DNA of 43,722 bases, from assembly GCA_017471825.1 (NCBI GenBank), contig JAFURQ010000031.1:1-43722 (forward strand). Direction: 5' to 3'. The notes under the pieces are model-generated. The model was not told where the DNA came from and did not search any database. It worked only from the letters and a program-made list of their open reading frames with translations. Each line of letters begins with the position of its first letter. The stretch's first letter is position 1. Of the stretch, positions 6,869 through 16,352 are shown one piece after another. The position numbers were made by a program, and so were the translations under genes. The DNA is from Clostridia bacterium (lineage in GTDB: Bacteria; Bacillota; Clostridia; Oscillospirales; CAG-272).

Positions 6869-7675
6869 ATGAACGAAATTATAAGCAGTTTTTTTGAAGA
6901 GAAGAAAATAGAATATTTTTCCGTGCTTGATTACTCGGATTGCCGCGAGATAAATCACGGAATTATGGCGAGAGAAAATTTTTCGCCCAAAAGCGTCATT
7001 ACGTTTCTTATCCCATACTATACGGCGCCTGTGAAAAACCTCTCCGTCTATGCCGCGTCGCTCGACTATCACCTGATAATCAGGGAAATAACAGGGGAGC
7101 TTATTGCTCTTTTGAGCGAAAAATATCCCCGAAATTCATTCCGCGGCTACGGCGACCATTCTCCGATTGACGAGCGACACGCCGCGCTGATAGCGGGGCT
7201 CGGAATCCTCGGCGATTCGGGGCTTCTGATAAACGAAAAATACGGCACCTTCGTTTTTATAGCCGACGTGGTGACGGATATTCCGCCCGACGAGCTTGGC
7301 GCGGCGGCACCGCGCGAGGTCGAGCTCTGCACCCACTGCGGAGCCTGCCGAAGAGCCTGCCCCACGGGCATCCTCCGCTCCGAGGGTGACGACTGCCTCT
7401 CGGCAATCACTCAAAGGAAGGGTGAGCTCGCCGATTTTGAGGTCGAAATGATGCGAAAATGTGACACGGTATGGGGGTGCGACGTATGTCAGCTCGCCTG
7501 CCCATACAACAGAGAGGTGCAAAAAACACCGCTCGAATTCTTCCACCTCGACAGAATAGAATGCCTTACGACAGATATTCTTGAATCGTTTTCCAAGGCG
7601 GATTTCGCTCTGCGTGCATTCGCTTGGCGCGGAAGAAAAACGGTTGCGAGAAACCTCGAAAAGCTCGGTTATTGA
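6869..7675 (+). CDS. queG: Epoxyqueuosine reductase QueG-like iron-sulfur protein
   Basis: 268 residues, shorter than most QueG proteins (about 310-380) and lacking a C-terminal HEAT extension. It has HSPIDERHAALIAGLG and DSGLLINEKYGTFVF in the cobalamin-binding region. Two [4Fe-4S] clusters follow: CTHCGACRRACPTG, and CDTVWGCDVCQLACPYN with its outlying cysteine. QueG reduces epoxyqueuosine to queuosine in GUN-decoding tRNAs using B12. The nearby queT transporter supports this role; the short length leaves some room for a QueG paralogue. Ribosome binding site GGGAGGAAGG precedes the ATG. Confidence 0.83.
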   Translation: MNEIISSFFEEKKIEYFSVLDYSDCREINHGIMARENFSPKSVITFLIPYYTAPVKNLSVYAASLDYHLIIREITGELIALLSEKYPRNSFRGYGDHSPIDERHAALIAGLGILGDSGLLINEKYGTFVFIADVVTDIPPDELGAAAPREVELCTHCGACRRACPTGILRSEGDDCLSAITQRKGELADFEVEMMRKCDTVWGCDVCQLACPYNREVQKTPLEFFHLDRIECLTTDILESFSKADFALRAFAWRGRKTVARNLEKLGY

Positions 7676-7700
7676 CATACAGAGAATTGTGTGGTAAAAT
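7672..7700 (+). promoter_or_regulatory. Sigma-A type promoter of the MATE-miaA-desulfidase operon
   Basis: Consensus -35 TTGACA (7672-7677), a 17-bp spacer and -10 TAAAAT (7695-7700). The -35 overlaps the queG stop codon. Confidence 0.8.
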
Positions 7701-7744
7701 ATTTCAGATAAAGATAAGATAAAAATAAGAAACGGAAATTTAAA

Positions 7745-9151
7745 ATGGCAGAAATTACAAAAGAAAACAAAATGGGCACGATGAAGGTACCGAAGCTTTT
7801 GTTCTCGGTATCTATTCCCATCATCATATCAATGATAGTACAGGCGATCTACAACCTAGTGGACTCGGTGTTCGTTGCACAGTACAACAGCCTCGAGGGT
7901 ACGGGCGCACTCACTATTGCATTCCCGATACAAAACCTCTTGCTCGCGGTTTCGATAGGTCTTGCGGTCGGTATCAACGCATTGCTCTCCCGCTCACTCG
8001 GTCAAAAGCGCTTTGATAAGGCAAACGTGGTTGCGGGGCAGGGCTTTTTCCTCATGTTCTGCGGCTACCTTATTTTCCTTGTATTCGGCATCTTCTTTTC
8101 AAGAGCGTATGCCGTATCGCAATCCGACGGCAATGCTCTGCTTGCGGAATACACCTATCAGTACGTATCGGTTGTAACGATAGGCTCGATAGCCGTGTTC
8201 ATTCAGGTGCTCGGCGAGCGTCTGCTTCAGGCGACGGGAAAATCGGTGCTCAGCATGATAACGCAGGCGACCGGTGCGATAGTGAATATTATACTTGACC
8301 CGATACTTATCTTCGGCTGGCTCGGTTTTCCCGAGATGGGCGTTTTCGGTGCGGCACTCGCAACCGTAATAGGACAGATTATGGGTGCGGTTGTTGCTAT
8401 ATTCCTGAACGTAAGGTATAACAAGGAAATCACTCTGCAAATAAAGAATTTCCTGCCTCAGTTTCCGATAATCAAGGAGATTCTCGTAATATCCATTCCC
8501 TCGATACTGATGCAGGCTATCGGTACGGTAATGACGCTGTCGATGAACAACATTCTCATTCGCTTCAGTCAGACCGCTATGAACGTGTTCGGCGTTTATT
8601 TCAAGCTTCAGAGCTTCGTATTTATGCCCATATTCGGTCTTAATAACGGAATGGTTCCGATAATTTCATACAACTACGGCGCGAACAATCCTAAGCGCGT
8701 TTTCGCCACGATGAAGCTCGCATATATAACCGCCGTTTCATACGCGGTGCTCGGATTCGCGGCATTCCAGCTGTTTCCCGGTGCGTTCCTCGGCATATTC
8801 AACGCCACGGAGGATATGCTTGCGATAGGAACCGTCGCGCTTCGCACGATAAGCTGGAGCTTCCTGTTTGCAGGCTTTTCGATTATAAGCATATCGACCT
8901 GTCAGGCGCTCGGCAAGAGCATTTTCGGTCTTTTCGTGAGCATAGGACGCCAGCTTGTAATACTTATTCCTGCGGCATTCCTGCTTTCTCTTATCGGTAA
9001 CGTTGACTACGTTTGGTGGGCGTTCCCGATTGCCGAGCTTATGAGCCTTGCTCTTTGCGCTATCTTCCTTTTTGTAACTGTAAAATCTGCATTCTATAAA
9101 AATTCTGACGAAGGGGAAACGGACAAGCGAAATGAAATCACAGAAGAATAA
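7745..9151 (+). CDS. MATE-family multidrug/sodium efflux transporter
   Basis: 468 residues with about 12 hydrophobic helices in two similar halves, as in MATE exporters. N-terminal motifs LLFSVSIPIIISMIVQAIYN and VDSVFVAQ are typical, as are GINALLSRSLGQ, LDPILIFG and the second-half FGLNNGMVPIISYNYGA. MATE proteins exchange cations for drugs or metabolites; the substrate here is unknown. No strong Shine-Dalgarno is seen before the ATG. The 3' end overlaps miaA by 20 nt, so the two are co-transcribed. Confidence 0.92.
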   Translation: MAEITKENKMGTMKVPKLLFSVSIPIIISMIVQAIYNLVDSVFVAQYNSLEGTGALTIAFPIQNLLLAVSIGLAVGINALLSRSLGQKRFDKANVVAGQGFFLMFCGYLIFLVFGIFFSRAYAVSQSDGNALLAEYTYQYVSVVTIGSIAVFIQVLGERLLQATGKSVLSMITQATGAIVNIILDPILIFGWLGFPEMGVFGAALATVIGQIMGAVVAIFLNVRYNKEITLQIKNFLPQFPIIKEILVISIPSILMQAIGTVMTLSMNNILIRFSQTAMNVFGVYFKLQSFVFMPIFGLNNGMVPIISYNYGANNPKRVFATMKLAYITAVSYAVLGFAAFQLFPGAFLGIFNATEDMLAIGTVALRTISWSFLFAGFSIISISTCQALGKSIFGLFVSIGRQLVILIPAAFLLSLIGNVDYVWWAFPIAELMSLALCAIFLFVTVKSAFYKNSDEGETDKRNEITEE

Positions 9152-10031
9152 GCTTGTTTCCATAGTCGGCACGACCGCATCGGGCAAAAGCTCGCTCGGT
9201 ATAGAGCTGGCGGAGCATTACGGCTCCGAGATAATTTCGGCGGATTCCCGTCAGGTTTACCGCCATCTCGACCTCGGTACAGGTAAGGTTACACCCGAGG
9301 AAATGGCGCGAGTTCGTCACAGACTGATAGACATACTCGACCTGAACGAGCCGTTTTCTATGGCGGAATTTCAGACCCTTGCATACCGCGAGATTGACGA
9401 GGTTATCGCAATGGGCAAGCTTCCGCTCCTTGTCGGCGGAACGGGGCTCTACACGCGCTCGGTGGTGGAGGGCTACAACCTCGTCGATGCACCCCCGAAC
9501 GATAGGCTCCGTGCAGAGCTTGCCGACAAGGGTGGAGAGGAGCTGCGCGAGATTCTCGCGGGCTACGGAGTAACCGATATTGACGGCGAGGTAAGCGAGC
9601 GCCGCCTCATACGAATGATAGAAAAATGCGCGGCAGGCTTTCCTGCCGAAAACGAAAGCTGTCCGCGTTATGACGTGCTTCAGCTTGGAATAACCTACGA
9701 CAGACAGACACTTTATCGGAGGATATCCGAGCGCCTTGATGCGAGAATCAAGGCGGGAATGATAGAGGAGGTCGAGAACGTATTACGGCTCGGCGCTACT
9801 CCCGAATTTCTCGAAAAGCTCGGGCTTGAGTATCGCTATACCTACCGTTACATTGCGGGCAAATATTCCGGCTTTGACGAATACAGAAGCGAGCTTTACA
9901 AGGAAATCTGTCATTTCGCGAAGCGGCAGATGACCTGGTTCCGCAAGGAGAAAAATATAGTGTGGCTTGACACAGAGGGCAACCTGTTTGATCAGGCGAA
10001 AAAGCTGATTGACAATTTCACGGAGGACTAA
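9132..10031 (+). CDS. miaA: tRNA dimethylallyltransferase MiaA
   Basis: 299 residues. It transfers dimethylallyl from DMAPP to A37 of UNN-decoding tRNAs. P-loop is GTTASGKSSLG (~residues 13-23), then ISADSRQVYRHLDLGTGK, HRLIDILDL, VGGTGLYTRSVVEGY, and the C-terminal HFAKRQMTWFRKEKNIVWLD motif that contacts tRNA. Length is normal. It begins inside the end of the MATE gene and is followed 1 nt after its stop by the desulfidase gene. Confidence 0.96.
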   Translation: MKSQKNKLVSIVGTTASGKSSLGIELAEHYGSEIISADSRQVYRHLDLGTGKVTPEEMARVRHRLIDILDLNEPFSMAEFQTLAYREIDEVIAMGKLPLLVGGTGLYTRSVVEGYNLVDAPPNDRLRAELADKGGEELREILAGYGVTDIDGEVSERRLIRMIEKCAAGFPAENESCPRYDVLQLGITYDRQTLYRRISERLDARIKAGMIEEVENVLRLGATPEFLEKLGLEYRYTYRYIAGKYSGFDEYRSELYKEICHFAKRQMTWFRKEKNIVWLDTEGNLFDQAKKLIDNFTED

Positions 10032-10032
10032 A

Positions 10033-11307
10033 ATGCAAGACGTACTCCCTATGGAAAAACACGGCTATTACGTATCAATTCTTGAAGAAGAGCTGATACC
10101 TGCAATGGGCTGTACCGAGCCTATTGCCATCGCGTATGCCGCGGCAAAGGCAAAAAGCGTACTGGGCGCGCATCCCGAGTCTGTCAGCATCAGCGTCAGC
10201 GGTAACATAATAAAGAACGCCAAAAGCGTTGTCGTGCCTCACACCGACGGAATGCGCGGTATTGAATCTGCCGTTATTGCAGGCGTCGTCGCGGGAAATT
10301 CCGAGGCTCGCCTTGAGGTGCTCTCAAGCGTTACGCCCGAGCAGATAGAAAAGATGAAAATGGAGAAAGAGATGCTTCCCGTAAGGGTTGAGCTTGCGGA
10401 GGTTGAATCGCCATTTTATATTCATATCACACTCGAAAGGGGCGAGGAGAGCAGTGAGGTTGTGATAGTCGGCAGGCACACCAATATTACCGAGGTGAGA
10501 AAAAACGGAGAAGCTATTTACCGCTCCGACGACGAAGCCGCGACCGAGAAGCAGAGCAGGGAAATGTCCGTGCGCGAGATTCTCGACTTTGCCGAGAGTG
10601 TTGATATACAGAGCGTGAAGGCGGTGCTCGACCGTCAGATTGCTTACAATATGGCAATTGCGGAGGAGGGACTTCGCAACAGCTACGGAGCGAATATAGG
10701 AAAGGTGTATCTTTCCTCATACGCGCCCGATATCAGCATAAGGGCAAAGGCATATACTGCGGCGGGAAGTGATGCCAGAATGAACGGCTGTGAGCTTCCT
10801 GTAATTATAGTTTCCGGAAGCGGAAATCAGGGAATGACCGCCTCGATTCCCGTAATCGTTTATGCTCGGGATATGGGTGTATCCGACGAGGTGCTTTACC
10901 GCGCTCTTTGTGTTTCAAATCTCATAACGATACATATAAAAAGCGGAATAGGAACGCTTTCCGCCTACTGCGGAGCAGTTGCCGCGGGTGCGGGGGCGGG
11001 ATGCGGAGTTGCATATCTGCACGGCGGAAAATACGCGGAAATCGCGCATACTCTCGTGAACGCGCTGGCGATTGATTCGGGCCTCATTTGTGACGGCGCG
11101 AAGGCAAGCTGTGCGGCGAAGATTGCAACGGCAGTTGAAAACGGACTTCTCGGCTTCCATCTCTATCGCTCGGGCAACCAGTTCTACGGCGGTGACGGAA
11201 TTGTGAAGAAGGGCGTTGAAAAAACCATAGAATCAATCTCCCGTCTTGCCAAGGACGGTATGAAGGAAACCGATAGAGAAATACTCAGCATTATGTTGAG
11301 CGAATAA
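10033..11307 (+). CDS. L-cysteine desulfidase family protein (UPF0597, CdsB/CyuA-like)
   Basis: 424 residues, serine dehydratase alpha-chain-like fold. Conserved MGCTEPIAIAYA near the N-terminus, SGNIIKNAKSVVVPHT, SGSGNQGMTASIPV, and C-terminal GLICDGAKASCAAKIATA supply the cysteines expected to bind an iron-sulfur cluster. Characterised relatives break cysteine to pyruvate, ammonia and sulfide. The start is the ATG 1 nt after the miaA stop, with CGGAGGA 6 nt upstream; an in-frame TTG at 10009 lies inside miaA. Last gene of the operon, closed by the terminator at 11306-11338. Confidence 0.88.
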   Translation: MQDVLPMEKHGYYVSILEEELIPAMGCTEPIAIAYAAAKAKSVLGAHPESVSISVSGNIIKNAKSVVVPHTDGMRGIESAVIAGVVAGNSEARLEVLSSVTPEQIEKMKMEKEMLPVRVELAEVESPFYIHITLERGEESSEVVIVGRHTNITEVRKNGEAIYRSDDEAATEKQSREMSVREILDFAESVDIQSVKAVLDRQIAYNMAIAEEGLRNSYGANIGKVYLSSYAPDISIRAKAYTAAGSDARMNGCELPVIIVSGSGNQGMTASIPVIVYARDMGVSDEVLYRALCVSNLITIHIKSGIGTLSAYCGAVAAGAGAGCGVAYLHGGKYAEIAHTLVNALAIDSGLICDGAKASCAAKIATAVENGLLGFHLYRSGNQFYGGDGIVKKGVEKTIESISRLAKDGMKETDREILSIMLSE

Positions 11308-11338
11308 GAAAAAGCATCCTTTTGGGATGCTTTTTCTT
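11306..11338. terminator. Bidirectional terminator after desulfidase gene
   Basis: Stem AAGAAAAAGCATCC with GGGATGCTTTTTCTT and TTTT loop. It also ends the convergent lipoprotein gene at 11340. Confidence 0.92.
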
Positions 11339-11339
11339 A

Positions 11340-13052
11340 TTATTCGGTTTTCTCCTCTGCTTCGGTCCATACTGCAGTGAGAGATATATCTGCGGTTACT
11401 GTATCGGTGTCGAAGCTCCATTCAACGTCGCCGTTGTTCCACGCGGAAAGAACGTAGCCCTCCTTTGTGGGAGCTTCGGGCGCTGTGACCGTACCGCCGC
11501 TCGTTACGAAGGCGGAGGTTGAGGTTTCCTCGTCAAAATTGAAGACTACCTCGAAATAATCGGTGACAATTTGGGTATCCTTCGGGAAGGCCTGCTCGCC
11601 GAGGGATATTGTAGAGAGGTCTGCTTCGGTGCCGCGGTAAGCGAAGGTGTGAAGCGCGGTGCATCCGTCGAAGGCATTGCTTCCGATACGGGAGAGTGCC
11701 GCACCCTCGGGGACTGTGACTGCCAGAAGCGAGTAGCAGCCGCGGAATGCGTCCTCGCCAATCTCGGAAACGGTAGTGCCGAGGTCGAGGCGTTTAAGAG
11801 CCGTACAGCCGAGAAACGCCCATTTTCCTATTGCCGAAACGCCGGAAAAATCTATTTCGGTTATTTTTTCACACTCATAGAAGGCAAAGTCGCCTATAAC
11901 AACGTTTTCGCCTTTAAAAACAACCTCTTGTATACTGTCGCAGCCTTCAAAGGCGTTGTTTTTGATGGTTGTTACGGTGGCGGGGATTTCGAGCACGGTG
12001 ACGTACGCGTCGTTTATGAAGAGATCCTCCGCGTAATTCATCGGGTTTGCATAATCCTTGGCGAGCGTTACGTTACACCAGCTCTCGAGGCTTGAGATGT
12101 GGAACTCGTCAAGCGCGGTACAGCCGTAAAAGGCGTACTGTCCGATCTCGGTGAGGCTTTCGGGAACTGTGACGGATTGCAATGAGAAGTTGCCGTAGAA
12201 GGCGTAGGGGTTAATCTTGGTGATGCCCTCGTCGATTACGAGCACTCTGAGCACCTTATTATTTAAATAGAGGAAGCGTGTACGGTAGAGAGAGGGAATA
12301 CCTTCGTCCTCAAACTCGAGCGACACCCAGGTTGCGACGTCGTAAATAAAAACGTTGTACGGAGCAAAATCGGTTGCAAATGCGCTGTTGCCGACGCTTT
12401 TTACGCCCTTTTCAACAAACACGCTTTCGATAGCGGAGAAATCGAAGAAGGAAAAATCGCCGACAGAGGTTACACCCTCATATACGTGAATCACGGTTGC
12501 GGTGTCCTTGTATTCGTTCCACTCGGGCTTCGCTTCTTTGGAGAAGTCTGCCATAACGCCGTTGCCGACAACGTCGAGCTCGAAATGTCCGTCGCTTCCC
12601 TTATAGACCTTAACGGTAACGCTGCCGTCCTTTTGTGCGGAGGCGTCGTAGGTTTTGATGAGGGTCATAGCATCGTTACACGCGGTGCAGACGCCGCTCT
12701 TGTAGGTGTGGCCGATGGGGCTTCCTTCGATGAGCTTGGTTTTGGTCTGCTCGCATCCCTCGTGCTCACACACCGCAGTCTGTGTGCCCATGGAAACACA
12801 GCTTTCATTATCGTCGGGCAGGTATTTTGAGAAGACGTGCCCCTTCGCTTTTATACTGTCTGTTTCGCGGTTGCCGCACAGAGTGCAGACTCTCGCCTGA
12901 ACTCCGGCCTCGTCGCACGTTGCTGATACCTCGACGCTCCAATTGCCGTACGAGTGAGCGCAGTCATCGCCGCAGGCGGAAAGAGCGAGGAAAAGCACAG
13001 CTGTCAACGAAATCGCCGCAATCAGCACTAAAGCTTTTCTAATAAAATTCAT
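11340..13052 (-). CDS. BspA-type leucine-rich-repeat surface lipoprotein with CxxC repeats and an InlB B-type C-terminal repeat
   Basis: 570 residues. Signal peptide with lipobox LSAC (Cys ~27). Residues ~30-125 hold short cysteine motifs (CTLCG, CEHEGC, CTAC) each preceded by a His-Thr/Ser-Tyr element, a repeat common in clostridial surface lipoproteins. Residues ~180-490 are LRR_5/BspA repeats with the AFxGC pattern. The last ~70 residues form an InlB B-type repeat ending in SLTAVW. It is likely an anchored adhesion or binding protein. AAAGGA precedes the ATG. No clear own promoter is seen in the 49 bp after galM, so it may be read from the thrS T-box transcript. Confidence 0.85.
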   Translation of the reverse strand: MNFIRKALVLIAAISLTAVLFLALSACGDDCAHSYGNWSVEVSATCDEAGVQARVCTLCGNRETDSIKAKGHVFSKYLPDDNESCVSMGTQTAVCEHEGCEQTKTKLIEGSPIGHTYKSGVCTACNDAMTLIKTYDASAQKDGSVTVKVYKGSDGHFELDVVGNGVMADFSKEAKPEWNEYKDTATVIHVYEGVTSVGDFSFFDFSAIESVFVEKGVKSVGNSAFATDFAPYNVFIYDVATWVSLEFEDEGIPSLYRTRFLYLNNKVLRVLVIDEGITKINPYAFYGNFSLQSVTVPESLTEIGQYAFYGCTALDEFHISSLESWCNVTLAKDYANPMNYAEDLFINDAYVTVLEIPATVTTIKNNAFEGCDSIQEVVFKGENVVIGDFAFYECEKITEIDFSGVSAIGKWAFLGCTALKRLDLGTTVSEIGEDAFRGCYSLLAVTVPEGAALSRIGSNAFDGCTALHTFAYRGTEADLSTISLGEQAFPKDTQIVTDYFEVVFNFDEETSTSAFVTSGGTVTAPEAPTKEGYVLSAWNNGDVEWSFDTDTVTADISLTAVWTEAEEKTE

Positions 13053-13101
13053 TTCAAAAATCCTTTCACATCAATCTTTTCGGTTGATATATGAAAAAGT
13101 C

Positions 13102-13980
13102 TTAACAGTTAAATTTGAGCTCGCAGAAGAAGAGCTGCGATGAACCGGGAGCAAGGCGACACATTCTTCTCGTTTCAAAGTTCTCATCCGTTACGCCGTC
13201 TGCGGGAGTTCCGGTCCAGGGCTCGAGGCAAATGAATTTAGCCGAGCTGTCGGGCTCCTTCCAAATGCAGAGGTAGGGGAGGTTATCACTCCACCTCATA
13301 TCAACGGAATAAGCGTTTTTATCGGAGAATAATTTGACACGGGGTGGCACCTCTGTGAAAATCATAGTGTCGTTTTTGTAGATTTCCGCCTCGTTTATCC
13401 TATATATTCCCGAAGGAGTGGTAAAATCCTCGGAATAGGGTCTTGCAAAGACGGCGTTCTGCAGAGGTATCCACTGCACAGTATCCTTGCCGATGAGGAG
13501 GGAATAGTCCTCTATATCCGCGCCGCCGTCTGTGGAGAGGGCAAAGCCCGGGTGAAGTCCAAACATATACGGCATAGGCTCACCTGAGCGGTTTGATACG
13601 GTGTACTCGCATCTCAGGACGTCACCGTCGAGCGAATAGGTAACGGTGAAATCGTAGTCAAAGGGGTATACCATTTTCGTTTCCTCGTCGGAGGAGGAGC
13701 TAAGGGTTATTTTGCTCTCGGAGAGCTCGATGAGCGAGAAGCTCTTCTTGCTTATATATCCGTGCGCCGACATATCGTAACGCTTGCCACCGTAGGTGTA
13801 CTCAGAATTTTTCAGGCGGCCGCAAACGGGGAAAAGCAGGGGCGAATGCTTGCTCCAAAATTTTTCACTCGGAGATTGCCACATAAATTCGCCGCCGCAC
13901 TTGCCCTGCACGGAAATTATTTCCGCACCTATATCCGACACGGTTACGGTATAAAAATCGTTTTTGATAATTCGATTCAT
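13102..13980 (-). CDS. Aldose 1-epimerase family protein (LacX/GalM-like)
   Basis: 292 residues, beta-rich. The active-site pattern of aldose epimerases is present: histidines in DMSAHGYI and FGLHPGF and the glutamate in CLEPWTG. Early FPVCGRLKNSEY matches the LacX branch of the family, which acts on sugar anomers or hexose-6-phosphates; the exact sugar is unknown. It begins 10 nt downstream of thrS and so is in the T-box operon, an unusual partner for a synthetase. Confidence 0.88.
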   Translation of the reverse strand: MNRIIKNDFYTVTVSDIGAEIISVQGKCGGEFMWQSPSEKFWSKHSPLLFPVCGRLKNSEYTYGGKRYDMSAHGYISKKSFSLIELSESKITLSSSSDEETKMVYPFDYDFTVTYSLDGDVLRCEYTVSNRSGEPMPYMFGLHPGFALSTDGGADIEDYSLLIGKDTVQWIPLQNAVFARPYSEDFTTPSGIYRINEAEIYKNDTMIFTEVPPRVKLFSDKNAYSVDMRWSDNLPYLCIWKEPDSSAKFICLEPWTGTPADGVTDENFETRRMCRLAPGSSQLFFCELKFNC

Positions 13981-13990
13981 CTGAATATCC

Positions 13991-15934
13991 TCAACGCTTC
14001 TTGGTTTCTACTTCGTTAACTATTTTTGCAACAAATTCGTCAAGGGTGAACTTTCCGCCCTCGCCTTCCTTACGTGCGCGTACGGTTACGCTTCTCGAAT
14101 TCATTTCGTCCTCGCCTACAACGAGCATATAGGGAACCTTCGAAATCTGTGCCTCGCGGATACGGTAGCCGAGCTTTTCGTTTCTGTCGTCAAGCTCTGC
14201 GCGAATGCCCTTTGCCTTCAGTGCGGCAACGACCTCTGCGCCGTAATCTGCGAAATCAGCAACGACGGGAATAACGGTTACCTGCGTGGGAGAAAGCCAT
14301 ACGGGAAGCGCACCTGCGTACTTTTCAAGAAGAAGCGCGAGCGTTCTCTCGTAGCAGCCGAGCGAGGTACGGTGAATGATGTAGGGAGTCTTCATTGTGT
14401 TGTCGCGGTCGGTGTACTCCATACCGAACTTCTTCGCAAGAAGCATATCTATCTGAATAGTAACGATGGTGTCCTCCTTGCCGAAAACGTTCTTGCACTG
14501 AATGTCAAGCTTGGGACCGTAGAAGGCAGCCTCGTCGATTCCTATCGCGTAGTTGCCCTTGCCAAGACATTCGTCAAGCAGCTCGCCCATAATGGTCTGA
14601 GCCTCGTTCCACTGCTCGGGTGTGCCCTCGTATTTATCGGTGCGGTTGGGATCCCACTGCGAGAAGCGGAAGGTACAGTCCTCCCAGAGTCCAACGGTGT
14701 CGAGGCAGTATTTGGCAAGGTCAAGACAGCCCTTGAACTCCTCTGCGAGCTGGTCGGGACGAAGCACGAGGTGACCCTCGGAAATTGTAAACTGACGAAC
14801 TCTTATAAGTCCGTGCATCTCGCCCGAATCCTCGTTTCTGAAGAGGGTAGAGGTCTCGCCAAGACGCATGGGAAGCTCTCTGTACGAGCGCTTTTTGTTA
14901 AGATATACCTGATACTGGAAGGGGCAGGTCATGGGGCGCAGGGCAAAGCAGTCCTTGGTGTAATCGTCGGGGTCGCCCATAACGAACATACCGTCAAGGT
15001 AGTGATCCCAGTGTCCCGAGATCTTGTAGAGCTCTCTTTTTGCCATAAGGGGTGTTTTGGTAAGCAGATAGCCGCGCTTCTGCTCCTCGTCCTCAACCCA
15101 TCTTTGAAGAACCTGGATAACACGGGAGCCCTTGGGCATAAGGATCGGAAGGCCCTGACCGATAGAATCAACGGTGGTGAAAAATTCAAGCTCGCGGCCT
15201 ATCTTGTTGTGGTCGCGCTTAAGCGCCTCCTCCTGTGCGGTGACGTATGCGTTGAGCTCGTCCTTGGTGGGGAAGGCAATGCCGTAAACTCTCTGAAGCA
15301 TCTTGTTGTTCTGGTCGCCCTTGTAATAAGCGCCGGTGCACTGCGTGAGCTTAAATGCTTTTACAGCACCCGTGGTGTGAAGGTGGGGGCCAGCGCAGAG
15401 GTCTATATATTCGCCCTGCTTGTAGAGGGATATAACCGCGCCCTCCTCGAGCTCCTCGATTCTTTCAACCTTATAGGGCTCGTCAAGCTCCTTCATAAGC
15501 TTGATGGCCTCGTCCTTTGACATTACTATTCTTTCTATAAGAAGATTTTCCTTAACTATCTTCTTCATCTCACCCTCGATTGCCTTGAGTATGTCGGGGG
15601 TGAAGGAAATTTCGGAATCGAAATCCTGGAAAAAGCCGTTGTCGGTAGCGGGGCCGATCGTCTGCTTTGTCGAGGGGTAGAGTCTTTTTACCGCCTGTGC
15701 CATAATGTGTGCGGCGGTATGACGGAATACCTGCTTACCCTCGGCATCTCGGAAGGTGTAAAGAGCTACGAGAGCATCGTCGGATACCTTGGTGGAAAGC
15801 TCGCAAAGCGTGCCGTTAACGCGAGCGGTGAGCACCTCTCTCGAGATTATACCAAGCGCCGCCGCGGCATCGTAAACCGAAACCTCGCCTTCAAATTCGT
15901 AGACCTCGCCTGTGGCGAAAGTGATTTTCTTCAT
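13991..15934 (-). CDS. thrS: Threonine-tRNA ligase
   Basis: 647 residues, full length. Domains in order: TGS (1-~62); editing domain with HTAAH at 72-76 and LCAGPHLHTTG; class II catalytic core with ALRPMTCPFQ, RNEDSGEMHGLIRVRQFT and IIHRTSLGCYER, which supply the Cys-His-His zinc site; then the anticodon-binding domain (~540-640). It charges tRNA-Thr. ATG is preceded by AAGGAG. Expression is controlled by the upstream T-box. Confidence 0.97.
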   Translation of the reverse strand: MKKITFATGEVYEFEGEVSVYDAAAALGIISREVLTARVNGTLCELSTKVSDDALVALYTFRDAEGKQVFRHTAAHIMAQAVKRLYPSTKQTIGPATDNGFFQDFDSEISFTPDILKAIEGEMKKIVKENLLIERIVMSKDEAIKLMKELDEPYKVERIEELEEGAVISLYKQGEYIDLCAGPHLHTTGAVKAFKLTQCTGAYYKGDQNNKMLQRVYGIAFPTKDELNAYVTAQEEALKRDHNKIGRELEFFTTVDSIGQGLPILMPKGSRVIQVLQRWVEDEEQKRGYLLTKTPLMAKRELYKISGHWDHYLDGMFVMGDPDDYTKDCFALRPMTCPFQYQVYLNKKRSYRELPMRLGETSTLFRNEDSGEMHGLIRVRQFTISEGHLVLRPDQLAEEFKGCLDLAKYCLDTVGLWEDCTFRFSQWDPNRTDKYEGTPEQWNEAQTIMGELLDECLGKGNYAIGIDEAAFYGPKLDIQCKNVFGKEDTIVTIQIDMLLAKKFGMEYTDRDNTMKTPYIIHRTSLGCYERTLALLLEKYAGALPVWLSPTQVTVIPVVADFADYGAEVVAALKAKGIRAELDDRNEKLGYRIREAQISKVPYMLVVGEDEMNSRSVTVRARKEGEGGKFTLDEFVAKIVNEVETKKR

Positions 15935-15963
15935 AATTATATATCTCCTTTTGAAAAATGTAC

Positions 15964-16172
15964 TAAAAAATCCTCACCCCAAAGACCCATTGACAGTCTT
16001 CGGGGTGAGGACAACAGTCCCGCACGGTTCCACCCGAGCGATTAACTCTTTCATATAAAATTGTGCGCTATGCGCCGTGGGCGGTATCTTTTGGGGCGTC
16101 AAGGTTCGTCTTTTCAGCTTCCGACGACTCTCTGGTGCAGTGCGTATCCCAAGGACATATTCCACTGAATAA
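15964..16172 (-). promoter_or_regulatory. Threonine T-box riboswitch of thrS
   Basis: Read on the minus strand, the T-box core GGGTGGAACCGTGCGGG lies at 16035-16019. It is followed by a terminator, a 16-bp stem (16011-15996 with 15986-15971) and T6. Upstream is a long stem I region with ACC (Thr) at 16085-16083 as the likely specifier. Uncharged tRNA-Thr would favour the antiterminator and switch on thrS and the genes behind it. Confidence 0.9.
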
Positions 16173-16173
16173 C

Positions 16174-16202
16174 ATCTTATCACAAACAAAAAACAAAGTC
16201 AA
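16174..16202 (-). promoter_or_regulatory. Sigma-A type promoter of the T-box thrS operon
   Basis: On the minus strand, -35 TTGACT (16202-16197), a 17-bp spacer and -10 TAAGAT (16179-16174). Confidence 0.78.
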
Positions 16203-16283
16203 CACTTTTAATAAAAAATTAAAAGATTCGCGTAATTTGTCGGTATATGTAAAAATAATAATGAAACAAATGATTTATTTTCG

Positions 16284-16312
16284 TTGACAAACGGGTAAAG
16301 GTTTGATATAAT
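16284..16312 (+). promoter_or_regulatory. Consensus sigma-A promoter of the HPr-like gene
   Basis: Perfect -35 TTGACA (16284-16289), a 17-bp spacer and perfect -10 TATAAT (16307-16312). Confidence 0.9.
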
Positions 16313-16352
16313 AAAGGTTGCAAGGATCATAATAACATTAAGGAGAACATAT

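Noticed and set aside
14372-15520. 382-codon open frame on the plus strand
   Set aside because: Opposite thrS; no ribosome binding site or recognisable domain.
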